Shown piece by piece: positions 24,401 to 37,422 of a stretch of 60,000 bases of DNA (position 1 is its first letter; each line of letters begins with the position of its first letter). The DNA lies in NCBI GenBank assembly GCA_030141605.1, contig JAQGDQ010000018.1:654001-714000 (forward strand), in the 5' to 3' direction. A program made the translations under genes and the position numbers. This DNA comes from Tubiluchus corallicola (lineage: Eukaryota > Priapulida > Priapulimorpha > Priapulimorphida > Tubiluchidae). Below the pieces are notes generated by a model. The model made no database searches, had not been told where the DNA came from, and was given only the letters and a program-made list of their open reading frames with translations.

Positions 24401-27400
24401 GACAGAATAACATGGCAAGTTGTGCACCATAAACTTACTTTTTTTATCTTTATCTTTGTGGTACAGTAAAAATATAAGTGAAAATAGAGGTCAAGAAGAA
24501 AAACTAGTACAACAGATGAAGTGTACCACTCATTGAAACATTATATAGCAAACTAAGACAAATTAGGGAATCATAGTATTCTTTTAAATCTGAGTTCAAA
24601 ATTTGGCTAACATTACAATAAAAAAGTACTAATATAGTCTTAACATTTTGACATTTGAGGTGACAAATCTGTATGCAAATCCTACAATTTTTATCATAAA
24701 ACTGATATCTTCTAATTATATTTTGAATCTTAGTTTTTTTTTTGACATTCAGTTGTAGTGGTTCCTTAAAGAGTTTCATTTGTTCAAACTGCAAACAATG
24801 GTAAAATTATCACATCTGCCATCGTTTGCACGCATGCATGTTGAAGTTGTTTCTCAGCTAGGATGTTATTGTTAATGCTTTTTAGGGTCTTGCATCTGTT
24901 TGGAATCATGATGGTGAGCCAATAGACTCCATGGTAATTAACAAAAACGTGTCAGAGTTTAAGGAGTGCTTAGCCAAAAACCCAAATTTTTTAAAAGAGA
25001 AAGTTCAACAGTATTTCAAGGTATTTTGATTCCATTATTTTTATTTTGTTGCTTCTGTTTTCCAATCAAATTTTTCTTTAAACTTTCAATACAAAGTATC
25101 TTATTATGTTAAATTTGTTGATAATTGTTAGGGCAATCAGCTTATTTCATAACAGCAGCATACTGATCTTCTGAAATTGGTTTTAGGATAATCCACATAA
25201 ACTAATCTTGACAATGAAGCCAAAAGATAATTACCTCGAAGAAAGAAAGAAATTAGAAGAGAAAAAGCTCCAGGAACGGCTTGAAAAGCTATCTGTATCT
25301 CAAAAGGCTACTATTTTCAAAAAAGGTATTATAGTGGCGTACTTAAAAAGTGAATACATTGTAATATTTACTATAGGGAATAGTTAGAGTTTGTGAGCTG
25401 CTGAACAACCTTCAACCAGAGATGGGCAGATAGCGGATATGTGGTTGCGGAAGTCTGTGGCTTTGTGGATTGTGGTTAGATTAGAAAGTGATATCCGCAT
25501 ATCTCTGCCTTCAACCTATCTGTTCTAATGGAAAGATTATGAGTTCCTGGGCAGCAGTAACTCTTAACTGTATAACTGTTAATTTATTCTGTTGTGATGA
25601 TGTCGTTTAAGAATGACAGGTTGTTTACTTGTTGATAGTTTGAAAATTTATTGATCTGATTACTAAAGATTTAGTTAACTGGTTTTTAAACATTTCTAGG
25701 CAAAGAGTTGGTTGAGCAGCAGAGCAAACAGGAAGATGCCTCAAGTCTGCCGACTTTGAAGATTAGTGATATAGAACATAAAAAAGAATCTACCGTTTTG
25801 TCACACACTAGGCTTGGTATGAATCATAGTTAATATCTTCTGCATGTGTCACTTTTTTTAGGAAAAAGAAAAACACGGTATCAAAATATCATACGAGCAG
25901 ATAGCAGATTATCATCAGTAATGTCGAGCAAGTGTTAAGAGTGTGGAGAGAATGTTGAAATTGTATTTCAAGATAAAGATGTATTAGTAAGAAGTAGCAC
26001 ACTTGTTTTTCTCATAAGTACTTATAGTGCAAACTTTTATTTACAGTACCAGTACTAATTTGTGCTATTTGCAGGAGAAGTTTCTCTACAAATTTGTGAG
26101 CAACCAACCAATGGAGTGTCATATTTTCGGGCCTTTATTAACACCGAAATGGTGCCGGATGAGTTAAAACCTTACCTACCTATCTTCTGTGATGTGGTAA
26201 CTGAGTATGCATTAAAAAAATTAATAAATTCACTTCTGTTGTAATTGTTAGTGTTGTCCATGTTACAGCATCATATAATGACATCAGTGATTGGACAGCT
26301 TACCCATTCTGACTCTTCGTGTTCATTAGGTCACGTTACTTTTTTCCAACTACGATTTTTTGCTACATAAAAATGCACCCCATAAATCGCTCCCCCATTT
26401 TTGCGTAACAAATTTAGAAAGTTTGCCCTTGTTGAAAAGTAGCCCATTTTCTCACACATTTTTGTAACTAATTTTTTGATGCTTAGCCATTTGTGTCAGG
26501 CCGTTATTGTTAATTCTTTTTATTTAATCAGTCGATTTAAAGGCATTGTGTATTCATCATGGAACATTCTTCTATCAGGACAAAGTTTGCTCTAAATGAT
26601 ATTTTCTTACTATGCAGTTACTTTTTTATTTAAAGGCATAATGGCACTGTTTTATTTTGATTCAATGAACATTTAGCATATAAACATCTTTTTACTGGCG
26701 TTTAAAAGTGCAATGTATGAAGAAATGTGGCAGCACTCTGAAAATTGTCTCGCTTGCTTTTGCGGACACTAGCATCGTGCTACAAAGTCCCTGAGAAAAC
26801 ATTTCTTTGAAGTTTTTCCTGGGTTAAGTAATGTTTTTTCTAGCTGTGGTGGCAACCTTAGCTGCAAAAGTTAAGCAGCAGTATGTAAATGAATATACAT
26901 TCATCATATGTCAAACAATCTAAAATATTTGAATTGTAGTTTATGTCGGTATCTTAGTTAGCAAAAACTTTAGTGTATTAGTTTGTGAAAAGATTTTGAC
27001 TATGACTGTTAAAGCCAGCATTGTTGATTTATCATTTTGTAAAATGTACCAGGATTTGATTTTATTACAACAAATTAGCAGACTTTTTAACTGCTTTTGT
27101 TAATTTCAGAGTAGTAGTTCTCCTTGATTGTGTTTTCACATTAATGCAGTGACATCCTTTGTTTATCTATTGTGCTGGGGTAGTCTTCCTAATACTATTC
27201 AGTTAGAGTGCCTGGGTAATCTATGTAATTAAGCTGTCCACCTGAGTCTGTCACACAACTCTTAACCACCACTGAATTTTCTTGCATTTTAAGGCATTTT
27301 GTAGAATTTTGAACCTATTTGAAGATAGTTCTGTAGTTTAATGACGTTTACCTAATCAAAAATTCACTGCTGCTTTCCTTTTGGCTGAAATGATAATGGA

Positions 27401-30400
27401 GAATATGCTACACACAGTACATCAGCGTGGCACTGATTAACTAACCATTTTAAAAGTCACTTCATATAATAGTGCAAATTTATAATATGCTTGTTTTAAT
27501 TACAGGGTGGGAGCTGGCAAGATGGATTTTAGGCAGCTGGCTCAGGCGATAGAATTGAAAACTGGAGGCCTTTCAGTTTCAAACATTATCACTGATCATC
27601 ATTCTGATATTGCTACTTACGAGCAGGTATCATCATTTGCTAGCTGTCATAATGAATATACTAATTATATTACAGTTGTTATGTGAATTTTGGTTGATAC
27701 TTAAGCATTTATGACATTTGGGTCTGCAATGCCTGGCTGCCTACATGCTACTAATCTTTTTTGTTGTAGTCCTTATTAGCCCACATTTTGAAAGAAATCC
27801 GTAACTGTGTCACTTTTGAAACTGCATGTAGTGAATTCTTACAATGTGATACTAGAGCATAAATGTTCCTGGGTTGACTGATAACTGTAGATTTTCTACA
27901 TGGAAGTAATAACTTCATTACATTTCAGAAAAGGGCTCTCCCAAACCTGGCAGTGTCTTAAACATGTTTATTTGAGCTATCTCTAAGGCATGTGTAAACA
28001 GTTAAATAAGTCTATTGACGTAAATCGGATATTTATAATGAAAATTTGAAAGAATTTTCACTTCAGAAACCTAATTTTGTGTTTGTGTGGCTAGTTATTT
28101 GTAGTTACATGCATTTCACCATTTCTAGACTGGCACTAGTGCTTGCATCTCATGTTGCGCAAAAAATGGGCATTATACTTCTCAGTTGTGATGTAGCACA
28201 CATGTTCAAGAGTTGATGCATGAGCAAGCGGGTAGATTTGAAATTTAAACTTTTAAACATAAAATTCACGGAGTTTTTGTGTATAACACTGAATTACTCA
28301 CAGTAGTATTGCACTTTAATTTTCATTTTGCATACATGCGCAACATGTTCGTGGCGTGTTTGTGCTGTTGGAAATTATATTCAGTTATGATGTCATCACT
28401 AACTGGGCTCACCGGCTCTTAGTTAAACACTTTGACATTATTATAGCTGTTAAAATGTATATTTTTTACCTTACGTCAAAGTGGAGTCATCCTGTTTTCC
28501 TTTAATCTTAACCTGATTGAAGCTGACAATACAAGTATGTAAAATGTGGCATCTCAGCTTTGGCAGCCTTTTGCATACTGATTCTAGGTCACAATTTTTT
28601 GCAGTTACTTGAGAGTGGTCCGGTACATTGTTACATTGACCACGAGTGAGCTTCGGTTGAAACGTCGAGGTCACTGATCAGTGATGTATTTGATTTTTAG
28701 AATTTTGTAATTTGAAAAATGCACATATGGTTCGTCCAAACGAACAACATAGATACTATAAACAGCAGAAATGATATTATATTAGAATTTGACCTTGGTT
28801 CTGAGGTCAAACAGATGGCAAAATGAAAAATGACTTGTTGAAGTAAAATTAAAGTTAATTAATATATAATTTGTTGTACTGAAAATGTATAGCAATATCC
28901 TTCACTTATGCATTTGACATGCTTGCAGGTTAGTTCCCAGCAATCAAGACATGCTTTGTTAGGAGCAAAAACTATACCTATTTTTTTTTAATTTGAATTT
29001 AAATTAAATGAATTGATTTTGAGTATTGATAATCATTTTTTGAAACCTTTACTGTGTCATATGGTTGATGGTTGCTCGCTTCAGTTTAGGGAAACCAACT
29101 AATATATTTTTTCTTTCTAGGGTGTTATGTTTTTCTCGTTTTGCTTGGATAGGAACATAACTGATATGTTTAATCTTTGGACTGAGATATTCAACAGGTG
29201 TAGTAATTTATGACTGACTATATCACTGTAGTCCTTGATCAATTTTCCTTTATGAGTAAAGATTCTGGAATAACTGAAATAGCTAAGTGACGATGGTATG
29301 TGTTGGGCTATTGTATTGTGCAATGCTGGGCCTGGTTTGTAAATGGGTTGATAACCCCTAAAAGAACTGATTATGGCTCAGTGACTTACCCGAGAGGATT
29401 ATCCTTGATGATTAGCAAGATTCTACACCTGCCACAACTGTCAACATTTTTAGGCACTGCATTAAGTGCTAGATTCAAGATTGCAATATGCCTAATTGCA
29501 TATAGAAATTGTGATTTCAGCATTTACTTTTTGTAACTGAACTTCTTTAAAAAAAATTTTATTTTGTTAGTGTGCACCTGTCAGACATGGACCGCCTGAT
29601 GACGCTAATAAGAATGTCTGCTGCAGAACTGGCAATGGAGTTACCTGTCCGAGGACATAGATATGCCATGGGTCATGCAGCAAGTTGTGTCATTCCTGCA
29701 GCTCATTTGAGAGAACAATGTGGTGGCTTAACTCATGTATGCATGTCCATAAATAATTTTCAATCTAAACTTATAAAACGAAAGTAGTAATGTAAATCAT
29801 ATTATTGGAGTCTGAATACAGGTGATTATGCTATGCATATTATCACACTAAGCACATGGAAACATATGACTTGTAAGCTTTTCAATCATGTACTTTCAAT
29901 TATGCTCTTCAATAAAGTTTGACATTATGAGTAACGATTGAACAGAAAAGTAGAGGCCTTGCCTTACCTTAGTGACCTCTATTGAGCAGAGAAGCCAGAG
30001 GGTAGTATTTGTAACAATAAACAATGTATTTGTAACAAAAATGTTTTGTAGGTTCAAATAATGAAAGAAATTGCTGAAATGGAGGATTTATCCCCAGTGT
30101 TAGAAAAATTGAAGTTGATTGCAAACATGGTTTTGAATAAACAACATATGAGGTACATTATACTTCTTTTTTTCTAAAACTGGTAATTAGGACATCTAAA
30201 GATATCAGTTACATTGGTTTTCAATGTGTCAATAAAATACAGAGGTTGCTACTTATCAGAACTTTTTAACCAAAGTAATCTACTATACCAGTTTGAGAAA
30301 AATTTTCTGTAAACACGTGCGATAATAAAATAATAAAAGGTTAACAAATATAAAAAACTATTTTTCTCAACAGTTGGCTGTTTCTGAAAAGCACGGTCCT

Positions 30401-33400
30401 TATCTAGTTCAAAATTAAGAACAATTACAATAAAAAATGTGCACCACAAAGCTACAAAATAATGAATAATGAATAATCGTGCTGTGGCACAAAGCCTCAC
30501 TTGCTTAAGCTGCATTTTGCAGCATTGAATTCTTGTCGCCTGATGCAGCTGTGGTTTCCAAGTTATCATTTGCTGGCTGTCAATGTTCCTGGTGGCCGTA
30601 CTGAAAATTTTTCTATCAATTAAGAAGTAGATTAGCTTAAAGCCCACTATTTAACCACGCATTGTCAACTTAATTCGTTTCAAAGTCAGTGTAACTAAAA
30701 CAATTCTCAATTGCTTGCCCAGTATTTTTATTTCATGGCAAGACTAATAAAGAAGTGTGGACTTTTTAGCTAGGTGATTTGCTGCCCTGACTTTCACTCC
30801 TTTTACTTGTGTCAATGCTCCCATGGCTTCAATGAGTCTTGAACTTTTTGCCTGTATTGATGCTATGTAATATGCTATGCTTTTATTGTCTCTTGATGGC
30901 AAAAATGTTGGGTAATTATTGACTTAAAAGAATGTTTGGTTTTAATGTGGCAATCCTTTTTAGTACCTATTAACATCATATACACTTTACTGTATTTTTA
31001 TGTTACATACTGTTGATGCTGATTACAAGCAGTTCTCTCTATTTTGACCTGCTAATGCAGCTCTGCACTGTAATTTTTTTTGCATCTTTTGTATTCTTAG
31101 TAATATTTAATGCATTGCGGCTGCGGTTATGGATTTTGTTAATACTGTCAAATTGTGGTCAGATTAAGATAGAACCACTATTGTTGTATGTAACCTTTCT
31201 TGCTGTGCTGTGGCAATTTACTTTCAAGTTACTGCTCATTTACATTGTTCTGACACATGAATTACATTAAACTTGCCACATGTTCTTTGTTTTAATGAGT
31301 ACCAATGGTTGTAACAAATATCATGTGCATGATTGTTTCATTTTTCTACAGCTTAATAATGTTTTTGATTTCATTTTAACACAGATGTGCAATAAATATG
31401 AGTCCAGAATCTGCAGAAGTCTTGATGAATTCCACAGATAAATTTCTCCAGTCGTTGCAGGAGAATGGCAGACATGAGGGACACATTTTGACAAAAGTAC
31501 ATACATTTTCAGTTTAATTTATTTAATTGGTTAAATTTATGTACTATATATATTATATTACATTTAATATACGTATATTTTACATCTGTTATGTTTGAAA
31601 ACCCCAGATAGTATGGTATGTTAGACAATATGTGTATGTGTATTTCATACAGAATGCTTTACCCTAGTCATTTATTAGTGCCAAAGTAAGCTGCTTATCG
31701 TAAGATGCCAATCACATATTAATGTGCCTAATGATGCTTATGGGAAAATATGTTTTCTGTAATTTGATACGAATTCACTATATACTCTGGCAATTGCGAG
31801 TTTCGGATTTAAGACACTCGGGTATGATAGAGGTCTCGTGTTCAAGCCTGTTTTAAACTACATTGGATGAAAAAGCAATGAATGTTATAAGAGGTGCCTT
31901 GAATAAAGCAATGGTAACACAACATAATGCAGAATAGTAAAAAGACAACTTTTAGTGCATTTTAATATGAATTTATATATTAATATTCAAGGAAATAAAC
32001 AAAGACAGCTTCCACCTTTGTGTTGTGCCTTCTGCAAATTAATAGATCCACATGTAAATAACCACTTCGATCTTTGCTTTTTCTAACATCTTGATAACAG
32101 TGATCAAGTGAAACACTTCTCTCTACCATTTTCTTTGCAGCAAACTTTTATTAAATTGTCTTGATTGATTTGTTTATTATATTTTTCTTGCTTGACCTAG
32201 GCTATTGGTTACAAGCCACAGTGTGCCATGACTCATTTTGAGCTTCCTTTTCCGGTGAATTTTGTTGGCAAGTGTATACAGACTGTACCCTACTGCCACG
32301 TCGATTCTGCAGCCCTTCAGGTTCTTTCTCGACTTATGCAGTGGAAGTTTTTACATAGGGAAATCAGGTAACCTTAAAAGTGACAGTCGACTGTTCTGTA
32401 AAACAAAATATTGCTCTGCTAGTAAGTTGTCAATACTACTCTGAAAACACTATGGCAAATTTTAGGCATCCTGTGTAGACATAGCATAATACATCTAATT
32501 GCTTAAAGTAATAGTACGTTTCTTATATTGCATTATATTTAGCTGTAAAAAGCATGACTTATAACATGCTTTTCTACCTGAAGTTAAAGTTTATAGACTT
32601 CTGAAAGGAAATATTGCACTTTTGAGTACAATTTTTGCATTAAATTTTATCAACAGAAACTGCATTTTTGGCTTGAAAGTGTGCATTCATAGTTTGTAAT
32701 TATTATTTCAGGGAAAAAGGAGGAGCATATGGGGGAGGAGCATTGCAGGAAGAGAATAGTGCTTTCTTGTTTTATTCCTATAGAGACCCACATTCGTTAG
32801 AAACTGTTCAAAATTTTGATGAATCTGTCAAATGGGCTTGTCAGGGAAATTTTACCGAAAGTGATGTTGACGAAGCCAAGTTGTTTGTATTTCAACAAGT
32901 AAGCTAATTAAACGTAGTCTTTTAAAATCTTAGATTGCTTTCATTTCATTTAAATAAGATATGTATTTCACAAATCTTTTCTTTCTGAAACTTGCTTATG
33001 CATTGTTATTCACTTTTCTCTATTGATGAAATAGATTGACAAGCCGGTGGCGCCTGGTGATAAGGGAATGACGTACTTCATCAAAGGTGTGACAAATGAA
33101 ATGAAGCAAGTTTCCCGGGAGCAACTGTTTGCTGTAAATAAGCAGAAGCTGGTGGATGCTGCAAACAGGTAACTATTTTAGTTGTAGAAACTTTCATCGA
33201 CATTAAAGATTTTATAGTAAATTATACCCTGTTACTCCACGGATAAACAAACAGACATTTTTGTGTTCAAACGAATAGTCTTATGTTCCCAGATAGGCGG
33301 GGTAAAGATAACAAGTAACCTAGAACAAACTGCAATAGTATTTTTCTCTTCAGATTCTGTTTGAACGTTGTCTCAGGTACCCTCAACAAAAAATCGGCTT

Positions 33401-34478
33401 TGTTACTTTTGACATATAAATCCAAGATGGCACCTAGTGGGGTCAAAAATCAGTTATGTCTCCTAAACCATCGAGTCTAGATGAAAAATATGTGTTGTCG
33501 ACTGATAGAAAAGTGCACCCACGGATTCCAAAAATTGGGTTGTTTTTCATCTGTGACATCACAATGATGTCACAATACCATTATGACGTAATTAAGAACA
33601 TCACCGCTTCACTGTTGTTGAAAATGGGTCACTGGAATTGATCTTTCAATGTCAGTACTTGCAATAGCATTCAAATCAGTTGCAGATTGACCTAGCGTGT
33701 CATCAGTGTCCATTCCCATTATTTCATTGGCATCTAGATGGTGCCTATGGGGATCAAAAGTTGACTGCTTCTCCTAAACAATTGATCCTAGCCGAGAATG
33801 ATATGATAATGACTGATCGGAAAATGCACCATATGATTCCAAAAATGCTGCCATTTTTCAATTATGACGTCACAATGTCATTGCCAAGTGCAACTAGCAA
33901 AAAGAATGACTTTAACCAAAAAAAGAAGCAGTAGTGCAAGTGTATTATTAAGGTTCTTGTGAGAAAAAAGGCCCGCTGCAGCTACAGTAACGGCTTAGCA
34001 ACTGCTGCATTTCATGTTATTAATTATAGTAGTAATCCTACGTGCAAGTTACAGATTGTGTAGTTACCGATAAACGTTTACTTCATACCATTTTGCAAAA
34101 AATAGGTATTATTTTATCTTCTTGTGCCCACTGGTTCGCAAATGGACATTTAAGTACACTTTTTGCTCTTCTGAACACATACTAACTATTGTATGACTGC
34201 CCAATTATTTCACTGCGGCATTTGAATTCAAAATAAACTCCATTTTCATAAAATCACTGAAAAATGATTTTCGTTAGGCATGTTCCATTTGTTTAGGTGA
34301 TGTTATATAACTGGTTTGGTTTGTTTTTTATTACACAAATAAAATATTAGATAAACGTTCGGCTTATTATTTTAGGTACTTGAGTGCAGGAAAACAACCA
34401 AGTGCCATTTCATTTCTTGGACCAGAGCATCCATTGACTAAAGACAGCCAAGACTGGACTGTAATTAGAGCTGAGTAA
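18433..34478 (+). CDS. PITRM1: Presequence protease, mitochondrial (PITRM1/PreP)
   Basis: An M16C zinc metallopeptidase that degrades cleaved targeting peptides and short unstructured peptides in the mitochondrial matrix. Twenty-four phase-consistent exons encode 977 residues: 18433-18489, 18753-18859, 19723-19874, 20459-20573, 21416-21512, 21659-21819, 22228-22354, 22835-22923, 23043-23171, 23342-23455, 24036-24132, 24886-25020, 25187-25325, 25700-25816, 26075-26204, 27506-27626, 29121-29197, 29571-29736, 30052-30152, 31385-31496, 32201-32367, 32712-32898, 33035-33168, 34376-34478. The inverted zinc motif HILEH is in exon 3 ([14 protein letters not shown]). FNEMKGAF is in exon 5, YHPSNARFFTYGD spans exons 6-7, and [11 protein letters not shown] spans 21-22, all at family positions. 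Human PITRM1 is 1,037 residues, so only the targeting peptide and perhaps a few more N-terminal residues are missing. The first listed exon may instead start at 18410. No frameshift or lost catalytic residue is seen. AATAAA at 34813 follows the stop. Confidence 0.97.
19253..19337. mobile_element. 85-bp hAT-like miniature element
   Basis: Flanked by an exact 8-bp direct repeat GTGCTATG (19245-19252 and 19338-19345). Ends TAGAGCTAAGACG and, on the other strand, TAAAGGTGAGATG match at 9 of 13 positions. Inside, TAACCATTTAAC (19269-19280) pairs with GTTAAATGGTTA (19299-19310) across an 18-nt loop. The 8-bp target duplication and TA-G-AG-type ends fit the hAT superfamily. It lies in the PITRM1 intron between exons 2 and 3. 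Confidence 0.65.
19996..20414. mobile_element. Pogo/Tigger-like miniature element, 419 bp
   Basis: Left end CACTCATATCTCGGTTTGC; the right end is its reverse complement, about 22 of 24 bases matching over the full repeat. TA flanks each side (19994-19995, 20415-20416). Internally a block of about 40 nt starting CTAGTTGG is present twice (20110-20149 and 20163-20201), diverged. No open frame. It sits in the PITRM1 intron between exons 3 and 4, with its right end only about 44 bp from the exon 4 acceptor. Confidence 0.8.
25417..25507. mobile_element. 91-bp hAT-like miniature element
   Basis: Begins CAGAGATGGGCAGAT, a common hAT terminal pattern, and ends ATATCTCTG. An exact 8-bp direct repeat CCTTCAAC flanks it (25409-25416 and 25508-25515). 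Sub-terminal GCGGATATG and GATATCCGC are also inverted. Too short to encode protein. It is in the PITRM1 intron between exons 13 and 14. Confidence 0.85.
33424..33877. repeat. Two diverged copies of a 143-nt block
   Basis: 33424-33566 and 33735-33877 align end to end without net length change. Shared landmarks in the same order are AGATGG, GGGG.TCAAAA, TCTCCTAAAC, GACTGAT.G.AAA.TGCACC, GATTCCAAAAAT and TCACAATG. Both lie in the last PITRM1 intron. They may be two copies of an old interspersed repeat or a decayed tandem duplication. Confidence 0.75.
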
Positions 34479-37422
34479 TTACAATTTGCAATATATATAT
34501 ATTCCTACTTGGGACAGTCAAGAAAATTGTCTCATCAACCATAACTGTCAGAAAAGAAAAATGTCAGACATCACAAAAATGCTCCCAGGTAATTGTAATT
34601 GTGTACGATTATCGTAAAAGTATACTTGAAGTCAGATATGATTATTACAAACAAATCATGTGAATTAAAATCAGTATTATAAAGAATCATGAATTATAGG
34701 TATTTAGAGACGATTTTCTTATGACTTTCAAATTTTTCCTGACAGTCTAGCAATTACCAATACTAATTTCAATTCATAATTTTAATTCATTACCAATTCA
34801 TAATGAAATCTCAATAAATGCAGAATCTGCTGTAGACACAGTATGAATAAATGGGCTTCAACGGCTATTTTTTACCATGTCATTTAATTAGTTGCCTTGT
34901 GAATTTTTATTGCATGCTTAAATTTTATTGCAGTCATTCTTATTGTATACCTGTTTTATAGCACATTTGATGACAATAATTGTCTATTTATGTGCTTTAC
35001 AAATGAACTATCATTATTATCATTTGTCAAGGACAGACCTATTTTTAGGAAGTCTCAACATTAATGATGCATTTTTTATTCTGTGAAAGTTATAGAATTT
35101 TTAAGCACTTAAGCTAGAATGAATACTATAAATTACTATTGTGATTAACTGCATATTTCATTTCACTGTGTTACTAGTAGCACCAGAACAGCCAAATTCC
35201 ACACTGTCATACACGTGTAATTGAAAGACAGAAATGCCATTATATATGTATATTTAAATGAACACATTAAAACATAATGTTTTACATACAATCTATAAAA
35301 ATAAATTTTATTTAAAAATAATTGTACATGTGACATTTAAATTATTGTGCTAAGTGTATTAATACTGTCAACATAATTACTAAAAATACGTAGATTTGTT
35401 TTAATTACAAACTGTACAAGTTAAGTTGCATGAAATATCACAAATGAGAATATGTTAACTTTGCAGTAGTCATTAGAAATGGTGTTAATAATGATTACAA
35501 TAATCAATAAAAGTACTAGCATCTGTGCTTGCCTACTTTCTACACTATACACTAATGAAACACTAAAAATGACAGATATGCCAGAGTCACAAGTTCTAGC
35601 AGTTTCTTCAATTTTGACACTAACCTGCAGTCACAATTTCTCATTTTGTGCTTGGGAACATAAAAAAACATATTTGTTAGTAAATGATATGTGTTAAATG
35701 CATAACTTGGCGAATTTACACATCACAATATTGCAGTGACTGACTGCTATGAATATTGCACAAAACATATTGAAATTTAGACATGTAACAAAATCAAGAT
35801 GAATAAAGATATACACAGTAAAATAAATTTACAATCTTTCTATGCTGAATGTAAGTATAAACTTTCTCTTCTAAATTTTATGTCTCATATATAAATATTT
35901 CTATTGGCCATCAGTTTTAACAAACTTTTTAACAACAATACATTTAACTAATTTCTGAACGAATCCTAATCCATATTATGTCTGCTAACTATATATTTAC
36001 TTTAAACATTAAACTTTTTAACTATGTGTGCTTGCATACTAAAATCATCCATAAGTCAGCATTGTTAAAACTACATTATGATGCTTCAAAGTAGAATTGA
36101 CCCATGTGACCCAGGTCAAATGTCAAGTTTTCATATTTTGTAAAAACCAATGCTAAATCAAAAAATACTAAAAATATAATTTTATAACCCCATACCCACT
36201 TTTCTGACTAGAAACTAGTACAGCAGTTGTAAAAAACTTGTATTTTCAAACTCTGATGTAGCTCGTGGAAACAGTCATTTTTGTTTCCGTTTTTTTCTGT
36301 TGGCAAGCCCAGACCTTCAGTAAGAGCCATCTACTGGATTGAAACATAACTTCAATGTGTTCTTGCAAAGTCCGTAGCAACCAACCTTTTGTACGGTTGC
36401 TAAGTGTTTTGTAGAAACAGGACAAAAAACAATGGCAAAGTTTAACAGCGGTTTTCTCAAGATTGTGTTTTTCAGTGTACAGCTTGCACCTCAATTTCAA
36501 CATGGATTATTTCAGCTTGGAAATAACACTGAGCGATGAACTTGGTATCAGAATGATCCTCAGGAAATGGAGATTCAGGATATGTGAATAACTAGAAATG
36601 CTTAATTGCCGACTTATGGACGATTTTGTTATACCAGCACACATATAGTACATACGATAAAATTGCCAAATTTACAGAACAAAAATAGTAACTATGAATA
36701 GCTGCTATGAATACGAACATTGTTGGTCCGAAGGTAATTAGGGAAGAATTTCAATTAATGAAATGATTTTCAGTTTTTGTAAAAGGTGCAAAAACCACAA
36801 GATGGCAATAGTTATCTACACTACTGAAATAATAATTGCCCTTAGTAACTTACGAGTGGTAAGAAGCACAAAAAAGAGAATAAGGTCACGATGCACAATA
36901 CCCATGCATCATTACATCGCCATTTACTCCAGAAATTGTTGAGACGAGAGTTGGACATATGGTGACTAGCAACATGTTAAACAACTTCTGGTCTGTTATT
37001 ACTTTGCTGTTCACACTACTGCAACGTTCTTTTCAGCATTGTAAATCTGCTGTTGATTTTCTCAAAATCTACAGATGATGCACCAGTTGTGCTCGATGGT
37101 CTTGAGGGGAAAGGTGAGGAAAGTCTAAAATGTAAGATTCATACTAGTTGCACAAGCATGCAATTCAGTAAAAAAACATCTTATGACTGAATGTGATTTA
37201 CAAAGTAAGAATCTTTAATACTGCTCACTAATTACTAATTAGAAAATTAAACCCATCAATCATTTAATTATTGCACCAATTCAAAAAATATGTTTTTTAC
37301 AATCTAACCATTTCACTTAAAATGGTTATAAGGTGTTGGTGGGCAGCATTATTAAGCTACCTGCTAGCTGAATGGATGATAATTCACATTTAGGATGGTC
37401 TTGCATTAACCTGCTAAAATAC
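34479..37422. other. Convergent intergenic region (PITRM1 and ankyrin-gene 3' UTRs)
   Basis: The two flanking genes point towards each other. AATAAA at 34813-34818 and 34846-34851 can serve PITRM1. For the ankyrin gene a - strand ATTAAA lies near 37268-37263. I see no supported coding sequence; short open frames here have no recognisable motifs and no splice context. Confidence 0.6.

Noticed and set aside
30249-30647. 132-codon - strand open frame in a PITRM1 intron
   Set aside because: AT-driven hydrophobic text with no motif; no evidence of a separate gene.
31800-31856. Possible tRNA-like relic with a weak B box (GTGTTCAAGCCTG)
   Set aside because: No acceptor or anticodon stem pairing could be made; probably chance or a very old SINE trace.
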